From an uncultured Bacilli bacterium (GTDB lineage: Bacteria > Bacillota_I > Bacilli_A > RF39 > UBA660): a DNA stretch of 13,371 nucleotides. The stretch lies in the NCBI GenBank assembly GCA_944373065.1, contig CALWAJ010000032.1, forward strand, positions 1 to 13,371. The letters are read 5' to 3'. The position numbers were made by a program, and so were the translations under genes. The notes below the pieces were generated by a model. The model did no database searches. It saw only the letters and a program-made list of their open reading frames with translations, and had not been told where the DNA came from. Below are positions 7,694 through 13,288 of this stretch, one piece after another (positions within the stretch are counted from its first letter, which is position 1; each line of letters opens with the position of its first letter).

Positions 7694-8236
7694 ATGGAAT
7701 TAAAAGGTTCAAAAACAGAACAAAACTTAATGACAGCTTTTGCTGGAGAAAGTCAAGCTCGTAATAAGTACACTTATTATGCTAGTAAAGCTCGTAAAGA
7801 TGGTTATGAACAAATAGCTGCAATTTTTGAAGAAACAGCTAATAATGAAAAGGAACATGCTAAACTATGGTTTAAAGAATTACATGGTGGAGATATTCCT
7901 GATACAATGACTAACTTAGAGGATGCAGCAGCTGGTGAAAACTATGAATGGACTGATATGTATAAAGGTTTTGCTGAAACTGCTAGAGAAGAAGGATTTG
8001 ACCGTCTTGCATTCCTATTTGAGAGTGTAGCAAAGATTGAAAAAGAACATGAAGAAAGATACTTAACACTTCTTAAGAATGTTAAAGATGATAGAGTGTT
8101 CCATAAAGATGGAGACAAGATTTGGATTTGTCGTAACTGTGGACATGTATATGTTGGTAAAGATGCACTTGATGTATGTCCAGTATGTAATCATCCACAA
8201 AGCTTTATGGAAGTTAGAGCAGATAATTATAAATAA
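7694..8236 (+). CDS. Rubrerythrin
   Basis: This 180-residue non-haem iron peroxidase reduces H2O2 to water in the cytoplasm of anaerobes. The N-terminal four-helix ferritin-like domain carries diiron ligand candidates E19, the pair E52/H55, E95, and the pair E116/H119. The C-terminal rubredoxin-like domain has its Fe(Cys)4 site at C146, C149, C162 and C165 and would pass electrons to the diiron centre. Length and domain order are those of classical rubrerythrin, not the reversed form. A strong GGAAGG ribosome binding site (7680-7685) precedes the ATG by 8 bases. The gene follows the hydrogenase by 31 bases with no terminator between. PerR control of rubrerythrins is known in clostridia, which agrees with the regulator at the head of this operon. 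Confidence 0.95.
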   Translation: MELKGSKTEQNLMTAFAGESQARNKYTYYASKARKDGYEQIAAIFEETANNEKEHAKLWFKELHGGDIPDTMTNLEDAAAGENYEWTDMYKGFAETAREEGFDRLAFLFESVAKIEKEHEERYLTLLKNVKDDRVFHKDGDKIWICRNCGHVYVGKDALDVCPVCNHPQSFMEVRADNYK

Positions 8237-8238
8237 AA

Positions 8239-8261
8239 GGGCTTGTCTAAGTTCTTTTTTT
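8239..8261 (+). terminator. Weak Rho-independent terminator after rubrerythrin
   Basis: A 6-bp stem with two G-U pairs (GGGCTT at 8239-8244 with AAGTTC at 8249-8254) is followed directly by seven Ts (8255-8261). The stem is poor, so termination may be partial, but the place and the T run are right. It overlaps the -35 element of the next candidate promoter. Confidence 0.5.
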
Positions 8262-8271
8262 CTGTTATGAT
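8243..8271 (+). promoter_or_regulatory. Candidate promoter for the 44-codon small ORF
   Basis: TTGTCT (8243-8248) and TATGAT (8266-8271) are 17 bases apart and match consensus at 4 and 5 of 6 positions. The predicted start near 8278 leaves about 12 bases before the AGGAAG-type ribosome binding site of the small ORF at 8307. Confidence 0.4.
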
Positions 8272-8306
8272 TAAGTTAACAAAGATAGGAAAGGAAGTAA
8301 TGGAAT

Positions 8307-8441
8307 ATGGCTAATTTAATTTATCAGAGTAAAATAAATCATCAATTACAGGGTAAATTAATTCGTCATTTTTATGGAACCCCAGGTTTACAAAATGTTA
8401 CCTGGAGGGGGGGTACTTATACTCCTTATTATACTTCTTAA
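8307..8441 (+). CDS. Small basic hypothetical protein (44 residues)
   Basis: An ATG at 8307 opens 44 codons ending in TAA at 8439, and I recognise no family. AGGAAG (8292-8297) lies 9 bases upstream, and a plausible promoter lies at 8243-8271. The peptide has no Asp or Glu at all, four Lys/Arg and three His, and a Gly/Thr/Tyr-rich tail (GGTYTPYYTS). It has no signal peptide or membrane segment. The DNA holds a run of seven Gs (8407-8413), striking in this AT-rich region, just after a stem-loop (CCAGGT at 8382-8387 with ACCTGG at 8400-8405). It could be a real small protein, a remnant of a larger gene, or a structured RNA with an accidental frame. The ribosome binding site and sole-use AT-rich codons lean towards coding, without certainty. 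Confidence 0.42.
   Translation: MANLIYQSKINHQLQGKLIRHFYGTPGLQNVTWRGGTYTPYYTS
8380..8413 (+). other. Stem-loop followed by a G7 tract
   Basis: CCAGGT (8382-8387) pairs with ACCTGG (8400-8405). Inside it ACA (8390-8392) can pair with TGT (8396-8398), and outside CC (8380-8381) can pair with GG (8407-8408) past a bulged A. Seven Gs (8407-8413) follow. It lies within the small ORF and is the strongest local RNA structure I can see between rubrerythrin and the surface-protein gene. There is no T run after it, so it is not a terminator. Confidence 0.5.
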
Positions 8442-8609
8442 TAAGTAATATATTTACTTTCTTTCGTTGTGGAATAAGAGCAGGATAGGTATATTTTGTT
8501 CTTTTATAATGTCAAAAATATTGATAAATGTTATAAAATATAATAAAATAAAAATAAAGAATAAAAGATAAGTAATTGGACAGACTTATAAAAAATAGGA
8601 GGAGTAAAA
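8442..8609 (+). promoter_or_regulatory. AT-rich leader of the surface-protein gene with its ribosome binding site
   Basis: This 168-base interval has no coding signal. At 8443-8459 a weak hairpin (AAGTAA/TTACTT) could end the small-ORF transcript. A low-scoring promoter candidate pairs TTGTGG (8467-8472) with TATATT (8490-8495) at 17 bases. Other TATAAT-like hexamers at 8505 and 8539 lack a partner at the right distance. The end holds a perfect AGGAGG (8597-8602), 7 bases before the ATG at 8610, a sign that the gene is efficiently translated when expressed. Confidence 0.4.
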
Positions 8610-9179
8610 ATGTTGAAGACAAGAAAAGAAATGTTAATAATAGGATTAATGTTATTATTAGTAATAGCTTTAATAGGAGTAAGTTATGCAGCTTTTAGGT
8701 TTACTGGAGTAGGACAAAGAGAAAATACAATAACAACAGGTTCTATTACGATGAGTTATACTGAAAGTAGTAATACAATCTCCTTAAACGGAGCCTTACC
8801 TACAACAGATGAGACAGGAAAGAAAAGATTAAATCCTGGAGAGTATTTTGATTTTACTGTAAGTAGTAAGATATCAGGAGATGTAAATATTAATTATGAA
8901 ATTACTGCTAAAGATGTAACAGATAGTGGAGCTAGAAAGATAGATGGCTCTAATATAAAGTTATATTTAACAAGATTAACTAGTGATGGAACAGAAGAAC
9001 AAGTAATGAGTCCAGAGACATACAATGAAGAGACAAATGCTAATAACTTTACAGGCCGACCAGCGGGAGAGATGAGTTTATATACAAGTAGTATGAGTAG
9101 TAGTGAAAGTAATACTTATAGACTTAGAATGTATGTAGATGAAGATTATAATCCTCAAGGAGATGGAGGAGGATTGTAA
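8610..9179 (+). CDS. SipW-type signal peptide surface protein, N-terminal fragment as encoded
   Basis: As written, translation from the AGGAGG-preceded ATG yields 189 residues. Positively charged KTRK is followed by a hydrophobic stretch (about residues 9-25) and then SYAAFRFTG, after which comes ENTITTGSITM. This layout resembles the TasA/camelysin-like secreted proteins processed by SipW-type signal peptidases. The rest is Ser/Thr/Asn-rich and predicted beta-strand, consistent with an extracellular or matrix protein. It ends abruptly at TAA (9177), within what seems to be the last strands of the domain, since the residues encoded after the stop continue it. On its own this piece could be exported but would lack both variable modules. 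Confidence 0.7.
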   Translation: MLKTRKEMLIIGLMLLLVIALIGVSYAAFRFTGVGQRENTITTGSITMSYTESSNTISLNGALPTTDETGKKRLNPGEYFDFTVSSKISGDVNINYEITAKDVTDSGARKIDGSNIKLYLTRLTSDGTEEQVMSPETYNEETNANNFTGRPAGEMSLYTSSMSSSESNTYRLRMYVDEDYNPQGDGGGL

Positions 9180-9365
9180 TTTAGTGTCCAGGTTAATGTT
9201 TATGGAAAAGATGGTAATCCTGAAGATATATTATTAACAGTATCTGAGAAACTTTTATCAAGTAACTTAGGTAATGGAAGTACTTATGATGATGGAGTAG
9301 ATACGTTTATAACAGGAGAAGACCCTAATAATTATATTTGGTATAGTGGTAAATTATGGAGAGCA

Positions 9366-10544
9366 GTGAGTGTTAATAATGAAACGAAGACAACTAAATT
9401 AGTAACACAGTGGAATATAAGTGCAATTACTTATTCCAGTGGTAGTACTGCCTTTGAAGGAAGTTATATAGAAGAATGGTTAAATGATACAACAGTAGAT
9501 GGTTTTCTTGGTAATTTAAGAGATTATGAGAATTTTATCGTAACAGATGCTAAATGGAATGCAACAATGGATTCAACTAGTTTAGGAAGTATAACAAGAC
9601 CTGGTAATGATGGTACAATAGTAATAGATGCAGTAGGATTACTTAATATGTATGAATATCAATCTAGTTATTATGGAACAACCTATGGTAATGGCTATTT
9701 AAATAATGGACTTTATTGGAAGACATTGACTCCATATAGTACGTCTAAAGTGCGTCAAGTGAGCAACTATGGTGACGTGAATAGCAGCATTCCGACTTCT
9801 GCGAACGGCGTTCGGCCATCCATAAATCTAAAATCTAGCGTTCGTATTGTAGATGGCAATGGAACAATAGATAATCCATATCGCTTAGAAGGCGATAATG
9901 ATAGTAATCTATCAGGAACACTACTTAATACAAGATATAGTGGCGAATATATAAGATTTGGAAATGATGAGAATAATTTATATAGAATAGTAAGTCATGA
10001 GACTTCAGGTTTGACTAAGATAACTAGTGCTGAACCCTTAAAAAATTCTGGAACATTTATAACAAGTGCATTTGGAAGTTCAAATAGTGAAGTTAATTAT
10101 TCAACTAATAGTGTAATTGGTACATTTTTAAATGGAGAATATCTAACAAGATATGTCGATAATACATATAGTGACATGATAGAGGATAGTACAACTTGGT
10201 ATCTAGGAACGGTAGGAAGTAGTGATTCATATAAACTAGCCAAATATACAGATACTAATATGAGTAGTACGACTTCATCAACAACAGATGCTAAAGTAGG
10301 ATTGTTAAGATTTGGAGAATTAATGTCAGGGCAATTTGACAGATATGGTAATAATACAACTTATTTGACTTTAACACCATATAGTGCGTCTAGCGTGCTT
10401 TATGTCTTCAACATTGGTAGCGCGAGCTTCATCATTCCGACTCTTGCTTACGGTACCCAGCCATCCTTAAATCTAAAATCTAACATCATAATAACAGGGG
10501 GAGACGGAACTAAAAATAATCCATTCACCTTAAAACTTGGCTAA
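9366..10544 (+). CDS. C-terminal part of the surface protein: two tandem modules with variable blocks
   Basis: The longest frame after the stop that begins with a possible start (GTG at 9366) encodes 392 residues. The in-frame coding sequence actually extends back to 9180, and the GTG has only a GGAGAG site 2 bases away, so independent initiation is unlikely. There is no signal peptide. Module 1 runs to about residue 178 of this piece and module 2 to the end. Their variable segments begin with LTPYS and end with PS(I/L)NLKS, lie exactly 645 bases apart, and differ at 16 of 35 residues. Codons such as GCG, CGG, CCG and ACG, rare elsewhere in the window, cluster in these blocks. The likely fold is a C-type-lectin-like ligand-binding surface, which is inferred, not shown. 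Confidence 0.65.
   Translation: MSVNNETKTTKLVTQWNISAITYSSGSTAFEGSYIEEWLNDTTVDGFLGNLRDYENFIVTDAKWNATMDSTSLGSITRPGNDGTIVIDAVGLLNMYEYQSSYYGTTYGNGYLNNGLYWKTLTPYSTSKVRQVSNYGDVNSSIPTSANGVRPSINLKSSVRIVDGNGTIDNPYRLEGDNDSNLSGTLLNTRYSGEYIRFGNDENNLYRIVSHETSGLTKITSAEPLKNSGTFITSAFGSSNSEVNYSTNSVIGTFLNGEYLTRYVDNTYSDMIEDSTTWYLGTVGSSDSYKLAKYTDTNMSSTTSSTTDAKVGLLRFGELMSGQFDRYGNNTTYLTLTPYSASSVLYVFNIGSASFIIPTLAYGTQPSLNLKSNIIITGGDGTKNNPFTLKLG
9732..9837 (+). repeat. Variable repeat 1 (putative DGR VR)
   Basis: The first of two 105-bp in-frame blocks (with one extra matching base). It starts at CCATATAGT and ends at the shared AAATCTAAAATCTA. It matches block 2 at 76 of 105 positions with no gaps. G+C is 48 of 105, well above the flanks. 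Differences cluster between the conserved ends and change 16 residues, with only three synonymous codons (GTG/GTC, GCG/GCT, GGC/GGT). Several divergent codons (for example AGC/TTC and TAT/ATT) fit mutation of AAC or AAT in an unseen template. Confidence 0.68.
10377..10482 (+). repeat. Variable repeat 2 (putative DGR VR)
   Basis: The second block, 645 bases downstream of the first and in the same codon phase. G+C is 47 of 105. It shares CCATATAGTnCGTCTA at its start, ATTCCGACT in the middle and CCATCCnTAAATCTAAAA near its end. The 3' shared segment could serve as the homing (IMH-like) boundary of a retroelement target. Unlike block 1, it has GTQPS in place of the GVRPS sequence. Confidence 0.68.
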
Positions 10545-10550
10545 ACAAAA

Positions 10551-10585
10551 GAACTAACTTAAATCGTTAGTTCCTTTATTTTATC
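10551..10585. terminator. Bidirectional terminator between convergent genes
   Basis: A perfect 8-bp stem (GAACTAAC at 10551-10558 with GTTAGTTC at 10566-10573) with a 7-base loop is followed by T-rich sequence on the plus strand. It is flanked by A-rich sequence (10543-10550) that serves as a T tract on the minus strand. The plus-strand surface-protein gene stops at 10544. The last codons and stop (10559-10561) of the minus-strand gene lie inside the hairpin. Confidence 0.82.
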
Positions 10586-11152
10586 CTTCTTATCTTCTAC
10601 ATATTCTTTTATTATATTATAATCTTTTTTATCATCAGAATTATTTAATCTAATAGATTCTCCCTTTAAAGCTAAAATATAATTATTAAACTGATAATCA
10701 AAATCTAATCTATCACTATCATGCATTCTTCTTAAACATAGTATAAACAAAAATATTTGGTCTAGATTTTCATACTCCATATTATGCCTACAAAAATTTA
10801 AATATTTCTTTAAATCTTTTAATATTGCTAATTCTTCTAAAATTCCCTCTCTACTTTTATCGATAGATTTATCAAAATCATCATAAATATCTTTATTTTC
10901 TTCTAAATCAAATCCTAATATATACTCTAAAACTTTAATAATCTTTACATTTCCCTTAACTAAAAAATTATTTATTAACTCTAAAATATTCTCATAATTA
11001 AGTCTTTTAACTTGTGATTTGAATTGTCTTATATAATAATTAAGCAACTTAGTATCCTCAATCTGTGCTAAATAAATAATATTAGATTGAATACTAGTTA
11101 AAAGCATAAAATTTTCATCATCTAACTTTAAAGCTTCTTTAACATTATTCAT
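10559..11152 (-). CDS. Hypothetical helical protein (197 residues)
   Basis: I do not recognise this protein. It is rich in Leu, Ile, Lys, Asp and Asn, has no membrane segment or signal peptide, and looks almost wholly alpha-helical, so it is probably cytoplasmic. Two Cys (in NFCRHN and LCLRR) do not form a metal motif. GGAGGAA lies 5 bases before the ATG on the minus strand, which supports the start. It is the only minus-strand gene here and faces the surface-protein gene tail to tail across a shared terminator. It diverges from the MBL hydrolase gene. It has no visible partner, and a link to the surface protein is not supported by anything but proximity. Confidence 0.72.
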   Translation of the reverse strand: MNNVKEALKLDDENFMLLTSIQSNIIYLAQIEDTKLLNYYIRQFKSQVKRLNYENILELINNFLVKGNVKIIKVLEYILGFDLEENKDIYDDFDKSIDKSREGILEELAILKDLKKYLNFCRHNMEYENLDQIFLFILCLRRMHDSDRLDFDYQFNNYILALKGESIRLNNSDDKKDYNIIKEYVEDKKDKIKELTI

Positions 11153-11176
11153 ATATATTCCTCCAGTAACAACTAT

Positions 11177-11192
11177 ATTATATTAGATTATA
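11177..11192 (-). promoter_or_regulatory. Candidate -10 elements of the minus-strand gene
   Basis: Reading the minus strand, TATAAT occurs at 11192-11187 and again at 11182-11177, upstream of the GGAGG site. A partial -35 (TGAAAT at 11215-11210) is 17 bases from the first. The interval 11153-11269 would hold two divergent promoters. Confidence 0.4.
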
Positions 11193-11216
11193 AAAAAATG
11201 CAAATAAAAATTTCAC

Positions 11217-11252
11217 TTGACGATTTTGATAATTTTTACTATTCTATATAAT
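11217..11252 (+). promoter_or_regulatory. Candidate promoter of the MBL-hydrolase operon
   Basis: TTGACG (11217-11222) sits 17 bases from a weak TATTCT (11240-11245), while a consensus TATAAT lies at 11247-11252. The first option gives a start near 11251 that leaves room for the AGGAG site at 11259-11263. The second would start almost at that site. The choice cannot be made by eye. Confidence 0.45.
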
Positions 11253-11269
11253 GTAGATAGGAGATATAT

Positions 11270-11806
11270 ATGGAGATTAAAAAAATAGTAACAGGAGCAT
11301 TAGAGGAAAATTGTTATGTCTTAAGTGATAATGGTACATGTCTTATAGTCGATCCTGGAAGTGATAGTAAAAATATTAAAGAATTAGTAGGAACTGATAA
11401 AATAATTGGTATCTTAGTTACTCATTCACACTTTGATCATATTGGTGCTTTAAGAGATTTTCTAAACTCTAATAGAAGGCTTAAAATATTTAAAAAGAGT
11501 AATTTAACTGATATGAAAGAAGTAGAAGTTGGTAATTTTAAATTCATCCCTATATTTACACCAGGTCATAGTAGTGATTCTGTAACATTTTACTTTCAAG
11601 ATGAAAATGCTATGTTTGTAGGGGACTTTATCTTTAGGGATACTGTAGGAAGATGCGACTTGCCAACAGGAAGTAGTAGTGAAATGGATAAATCTATCGC
11701 TAAAATAAAAGAATATAGTGATGATATTAACCTTTATACAGGACATGGTGATGAGACTACTTTAGGTAGAGAAAAAACTCATAATTTATATTTTATAGAA
11801 AAGTAA
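11270..11806 (+). CDS. MBL-fold metallo-hydrolase (glyoxalase II/YcbL-like)
   Basis: The 178-residue protein has the full set of metal ligands of the metallo-beta-lactamase fold: H52, H54, D56 and H57 in THSHFDHIG, H100 in TPGHS, D119 in GDF and H159 in TGHGDET. The GRCDLP motif near 127-132 is typical of YcbL-type hydrolases related to hydroxyacylglutathione hydrolase. It is expected to be a cytoplasmic zinc or iron thioester-type hydrolase, but the substrate cannot be inferred. It is shorter than the usual 200-210 residues, with the stretch around residues 65-90 reduced. AGGAG (11259-11263) lies 6 bases before the ATG. It heads a four-gene operon whose later members are spaced by 16, 8 and 2 bases. 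Confidence 0.92.
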   Translation: MEIKKIVTGALEENCYVLSDNGTCLIVDPGSDSKNIKELVGTDKIIGILVTHSHFDHIGALRDFLNSNRRLKIFKKSNLTDMKEVEVGNFKFIPIFTPGHSSDSVTFYFQDENAMFVGDFIFRDTVGRCDLPTGSSSEMDKSIAKIKEYSDDINLYTGHGDETTLGREKTHNLYFIEK

Positions 11807-11822
11807 AAAGAGGTGTAGTTTT

Positions 11823-12137
11823 ATGTATATTGATTTAGTGGTATTAGTAGTTTTAATATTAATAGTTATAATGTATTTTAGACGTTTTTCAAGCTTTGTC
11901 TATTTTGTCGCTATTGTCGATATTTTTCTAAGAATATTGACATTCATCAAAAATAATATTGGCTTACCTGATTTAGCAGCCGTTATTGATAAATATCTTC
12001 CTGAAAGTGTCTTAGCAATAGTTGGAAACTATACAGATGGAATTATTTATACAATAATCGCTTGGGCATTTATTGTTATTATGTCAATATTTTTGTTCTA
12101 TAATACTAAATTCTTTATTAAAAAGAAAAAAATATAG
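11823..12137 (+). CDS. Small integral membrane protein (104 residues)
   Basis: I do not recognise a family. Three hydrophobic segments are apparent at about residues 4-19, 24-42 and 73-94. A more polar loop contains NNIGLPDLAAVIDKYLP, and a lysine-rich tail (KFFIKKKKI) probably faces the cytoplasm. AGAGGTG precedes the ATG. The gene lies 16 bases after the MBL-hydrolase gene and 8 bases before the anchored protein gene, so it is co-transcribed with them. A link with the anchored protein is possible from adjacency only. Confidence 0.75.
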   Translation: MYIDLVVLVVLILIVIMYFRRFSSFVYFVAIVDIFLRILTFIKNNIGLPDLAAVIDKYLPESVLAIVGNYTDGIIYTIIAWAFIVIMSIFLFYNTKFFIKKKKI

Positions 12138-12145
12138 GAGGCATT

Positions 12146-12799
12146 ATGAAGAAAAACAATACTTGGATAAAAGTAGTAATTACAATTATCATTCTAGAAG
12201 TATTAGTCGGTGCGGTTATCTTGGCTTATAAAAAGCTAAATACTAATGATAACAAAATATCTACTGATGATAAAATTGTACAAGAATTATATCAGAAAAT
12301 TGCATATTATGATATCGAGTCACTTGATGTCATGAACTCTAGAACAATGCTTTATTATGGCTATAAAAATGTAGGTGAAAAAACGACTATAAACTGTGAT
12401 AGTGTTGGTATTACTGATGATACTACAGGATATAGTTGTGTGGGAGATGTTGAATTTACCAAAAGAGATTTAATAGAAGATGAAATAAAAGATATTTATG
12501 GTAATGATGTAACAATTGAAACAACTTCTTTTGAAACAGATCCTAATCATTATGCTTTTTATGATCCAATTTCTGATGGTTATGTCTTATACACTAAAGA
12601 TGAACAAATAAATGTTGATCCTGTAAATTTAAAACTAGATAAAGCGACAACCGATGATGATGGAAATATTATCTTAACTGTAAATATTTTAGACGGTGTT
12701 TTTGGTACTGTTAAAGAGACTTATAATTTTACCTTTACGAAAGATAATAATAACTATTATTTAACAAGTAAAGAACTAGTGACTAGTAAGGAGGAATAA
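12146..12799 (+). CDS. Membrane-anchored extracytoplasmic hypothetical protein
   Basis: The 217-residue protein starts with KK and a hydrophobic helix at about residues 9-27, followed by a polar, acidic region predicted to lie outside the cell. C84 and C98 could form a disulfide. There is no lipobox, so it is an uncleaved anchor or signal peptide rather than a lipoprotein. The family is not recognised. A consensus AGGAGG is 5 bases before the ATG, and the gene follows the membrane protein gene by 8 bases. Its end contains AAGGAGG, which serves as the ribosome binding site of the next gene, implying coupled translation. Confidence 0.75.
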   Translation: MKKNNTWIKVVITIIILEVLVGAVILAYKKLNTNDNKISTDDKIVQELYQKIAYYDIESLDVMNSRTMLYYGYKNVGEKTTINCDSVGITDDTTGYSCVGDVEFTKRDLIEDEIKDIYGNDVTIETTSFETDPNHYAFYDPISDGYVLYTKDEQINVDPVNLKLDKATTDDDGNIILTVNILDGVFGTVKETYNFTFTKDNNNYYLTSKELVTSKEE

Positions 12800-12801
12800 A
12801 T

Positions 12802-13239
12802 ATGTTTGAAAAAATAAAAAATGATATGATTAAAGCCATGAAAGAAAAAGATAAGTTTAAACTAGGTGTCATTAGAATGATTAAAGCATCTATTGATAAA
12901 GAAAGAATTGATAAGAAAATAGAGATAACTGATGAAGTAGTTATCGATGTTCTTGCTAAAGAACTTAAAACAAGAGAAGAATCTAAATTAGAATTTGGTA
13001 AAGCAGGTAGAACTGATTTAGTAGAATCTATAGATAAAGAAATCGCTATAATTAAAGAATATTTACCTGAACCTTTAACTGATAAAGAAATTACTGAAAT
13101 AATAGATAAGGCTATGGCTGAAACTGGAGCATCTACTATTAAAGATATGGGAAAAGTTATGAAAATAATAAATCCACAAGTTAAAGGTAGATGTGATATG
13201 AAAGAAGTATCTAATAAAATAAAAGCAAAATTAAGTTAA
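12802..13239 (+). CDS. yqeY: GatB/YqeY domain-containing protein
   Basis: The 145-residue protein is of normal YqeY length (about 148). It has the hallmark features: an N-terminal helical segment with KDKFKLGVIRMIKASI, a central KEIAIIKEYLPEPLTDKEI, and the C-terminal helical subdomain with GxSTIKDMGKVMK and GRCDMKEVSNKIK. The C-terminal subdomain is related to the tRNA-binding tail of GatB, but YqeY has no established function. It starts 2 bases after the preceding stop and shares its ribosome binding site region (12788-12794). It is the last gene of the operon and is followed by a strong terminator. Confidence 0.95.
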   Translation: MFEKIKNDMIKAMKEKDKFKLGVIRMIKASIDKERIDKKIEITDEVVIDVLAKELKTREESKLEFGKAGRTDLVESIDKEIAIIKEYLPEPLTDKEITEIIDKAMAETGASTIKDMGKVMKIINPQVKGRCDMKEVSNKIKAKLS

Positions 13240-13244
13240 TTTAA

Positions 13245-13285
13245 CTGTCCTTTCTACATATTCTATAGAAGAAAGGACGGTTTTT
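13245..13285 (+). terminator. Strong Rho-independent terminator after yqeY
   Basis: An 11-bp stem (CTGTCCTTTCT at 13245-13255 with AGAAAGGACGG at 13270-13280, one T-G pair) with a 14-base loop leads into TTTTT. It ends the MBL-to-yqeY transcript. Its right arm holds AAAGGA, which may also be the ribosome binding site of the gene that begins at 13289. Confidence 0.88.
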
Positions 13286-13288
13286 ATT

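Larger units (their letters stand above)
8610..10544 (+). pseudogene. Secreted surface protein with two DGR-like variable blocks, interrupted by an in-frame TAA
   Basis: The frame from 8610 to 10544 is continuous except for one TAA at 9177-9179. The 62 codons after it (9180-9365) are open and read as sensible protein (FSVQVNVYGKDG onwards), in the same frame as the rest. Without that stop the product would have 644 residues. It would comprise a SipW-type signal segment (about 1-28), a beta-rich N-terminal domain to about 215, and two modules of about 200 residues. Each module closes with a variable block (codons 375-409 and 590-624) and then a GDGT/GNGT-x-x-NP(Y/F)-x-L ending. The C-terminal modules resemble the C-type-lectin/DUF6273-like fold used by diversity-generating retroelement targets, an inference from pattern. 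A CAA-to-TAA change is the simplest origin. Sequencing error, strain polymorphism or readthrough are alternatives. Confidence 0.72.

Noticed and set aside
8079..8270. A 63-codon open frame within the end of rubrerythrin
   Set aside because: It is out of frame inside a well-supported gene, with Met/Ile-rich nonsense-like composition and no ribosome binding site.
8300..8314. ATG at 8300 giving a 4-codon peptide
   Set aside because: It is only 2 bases from the AGGAAG site and ends after MEYG. The ATG at 8307 in another frame opens 44 codons and fits better.
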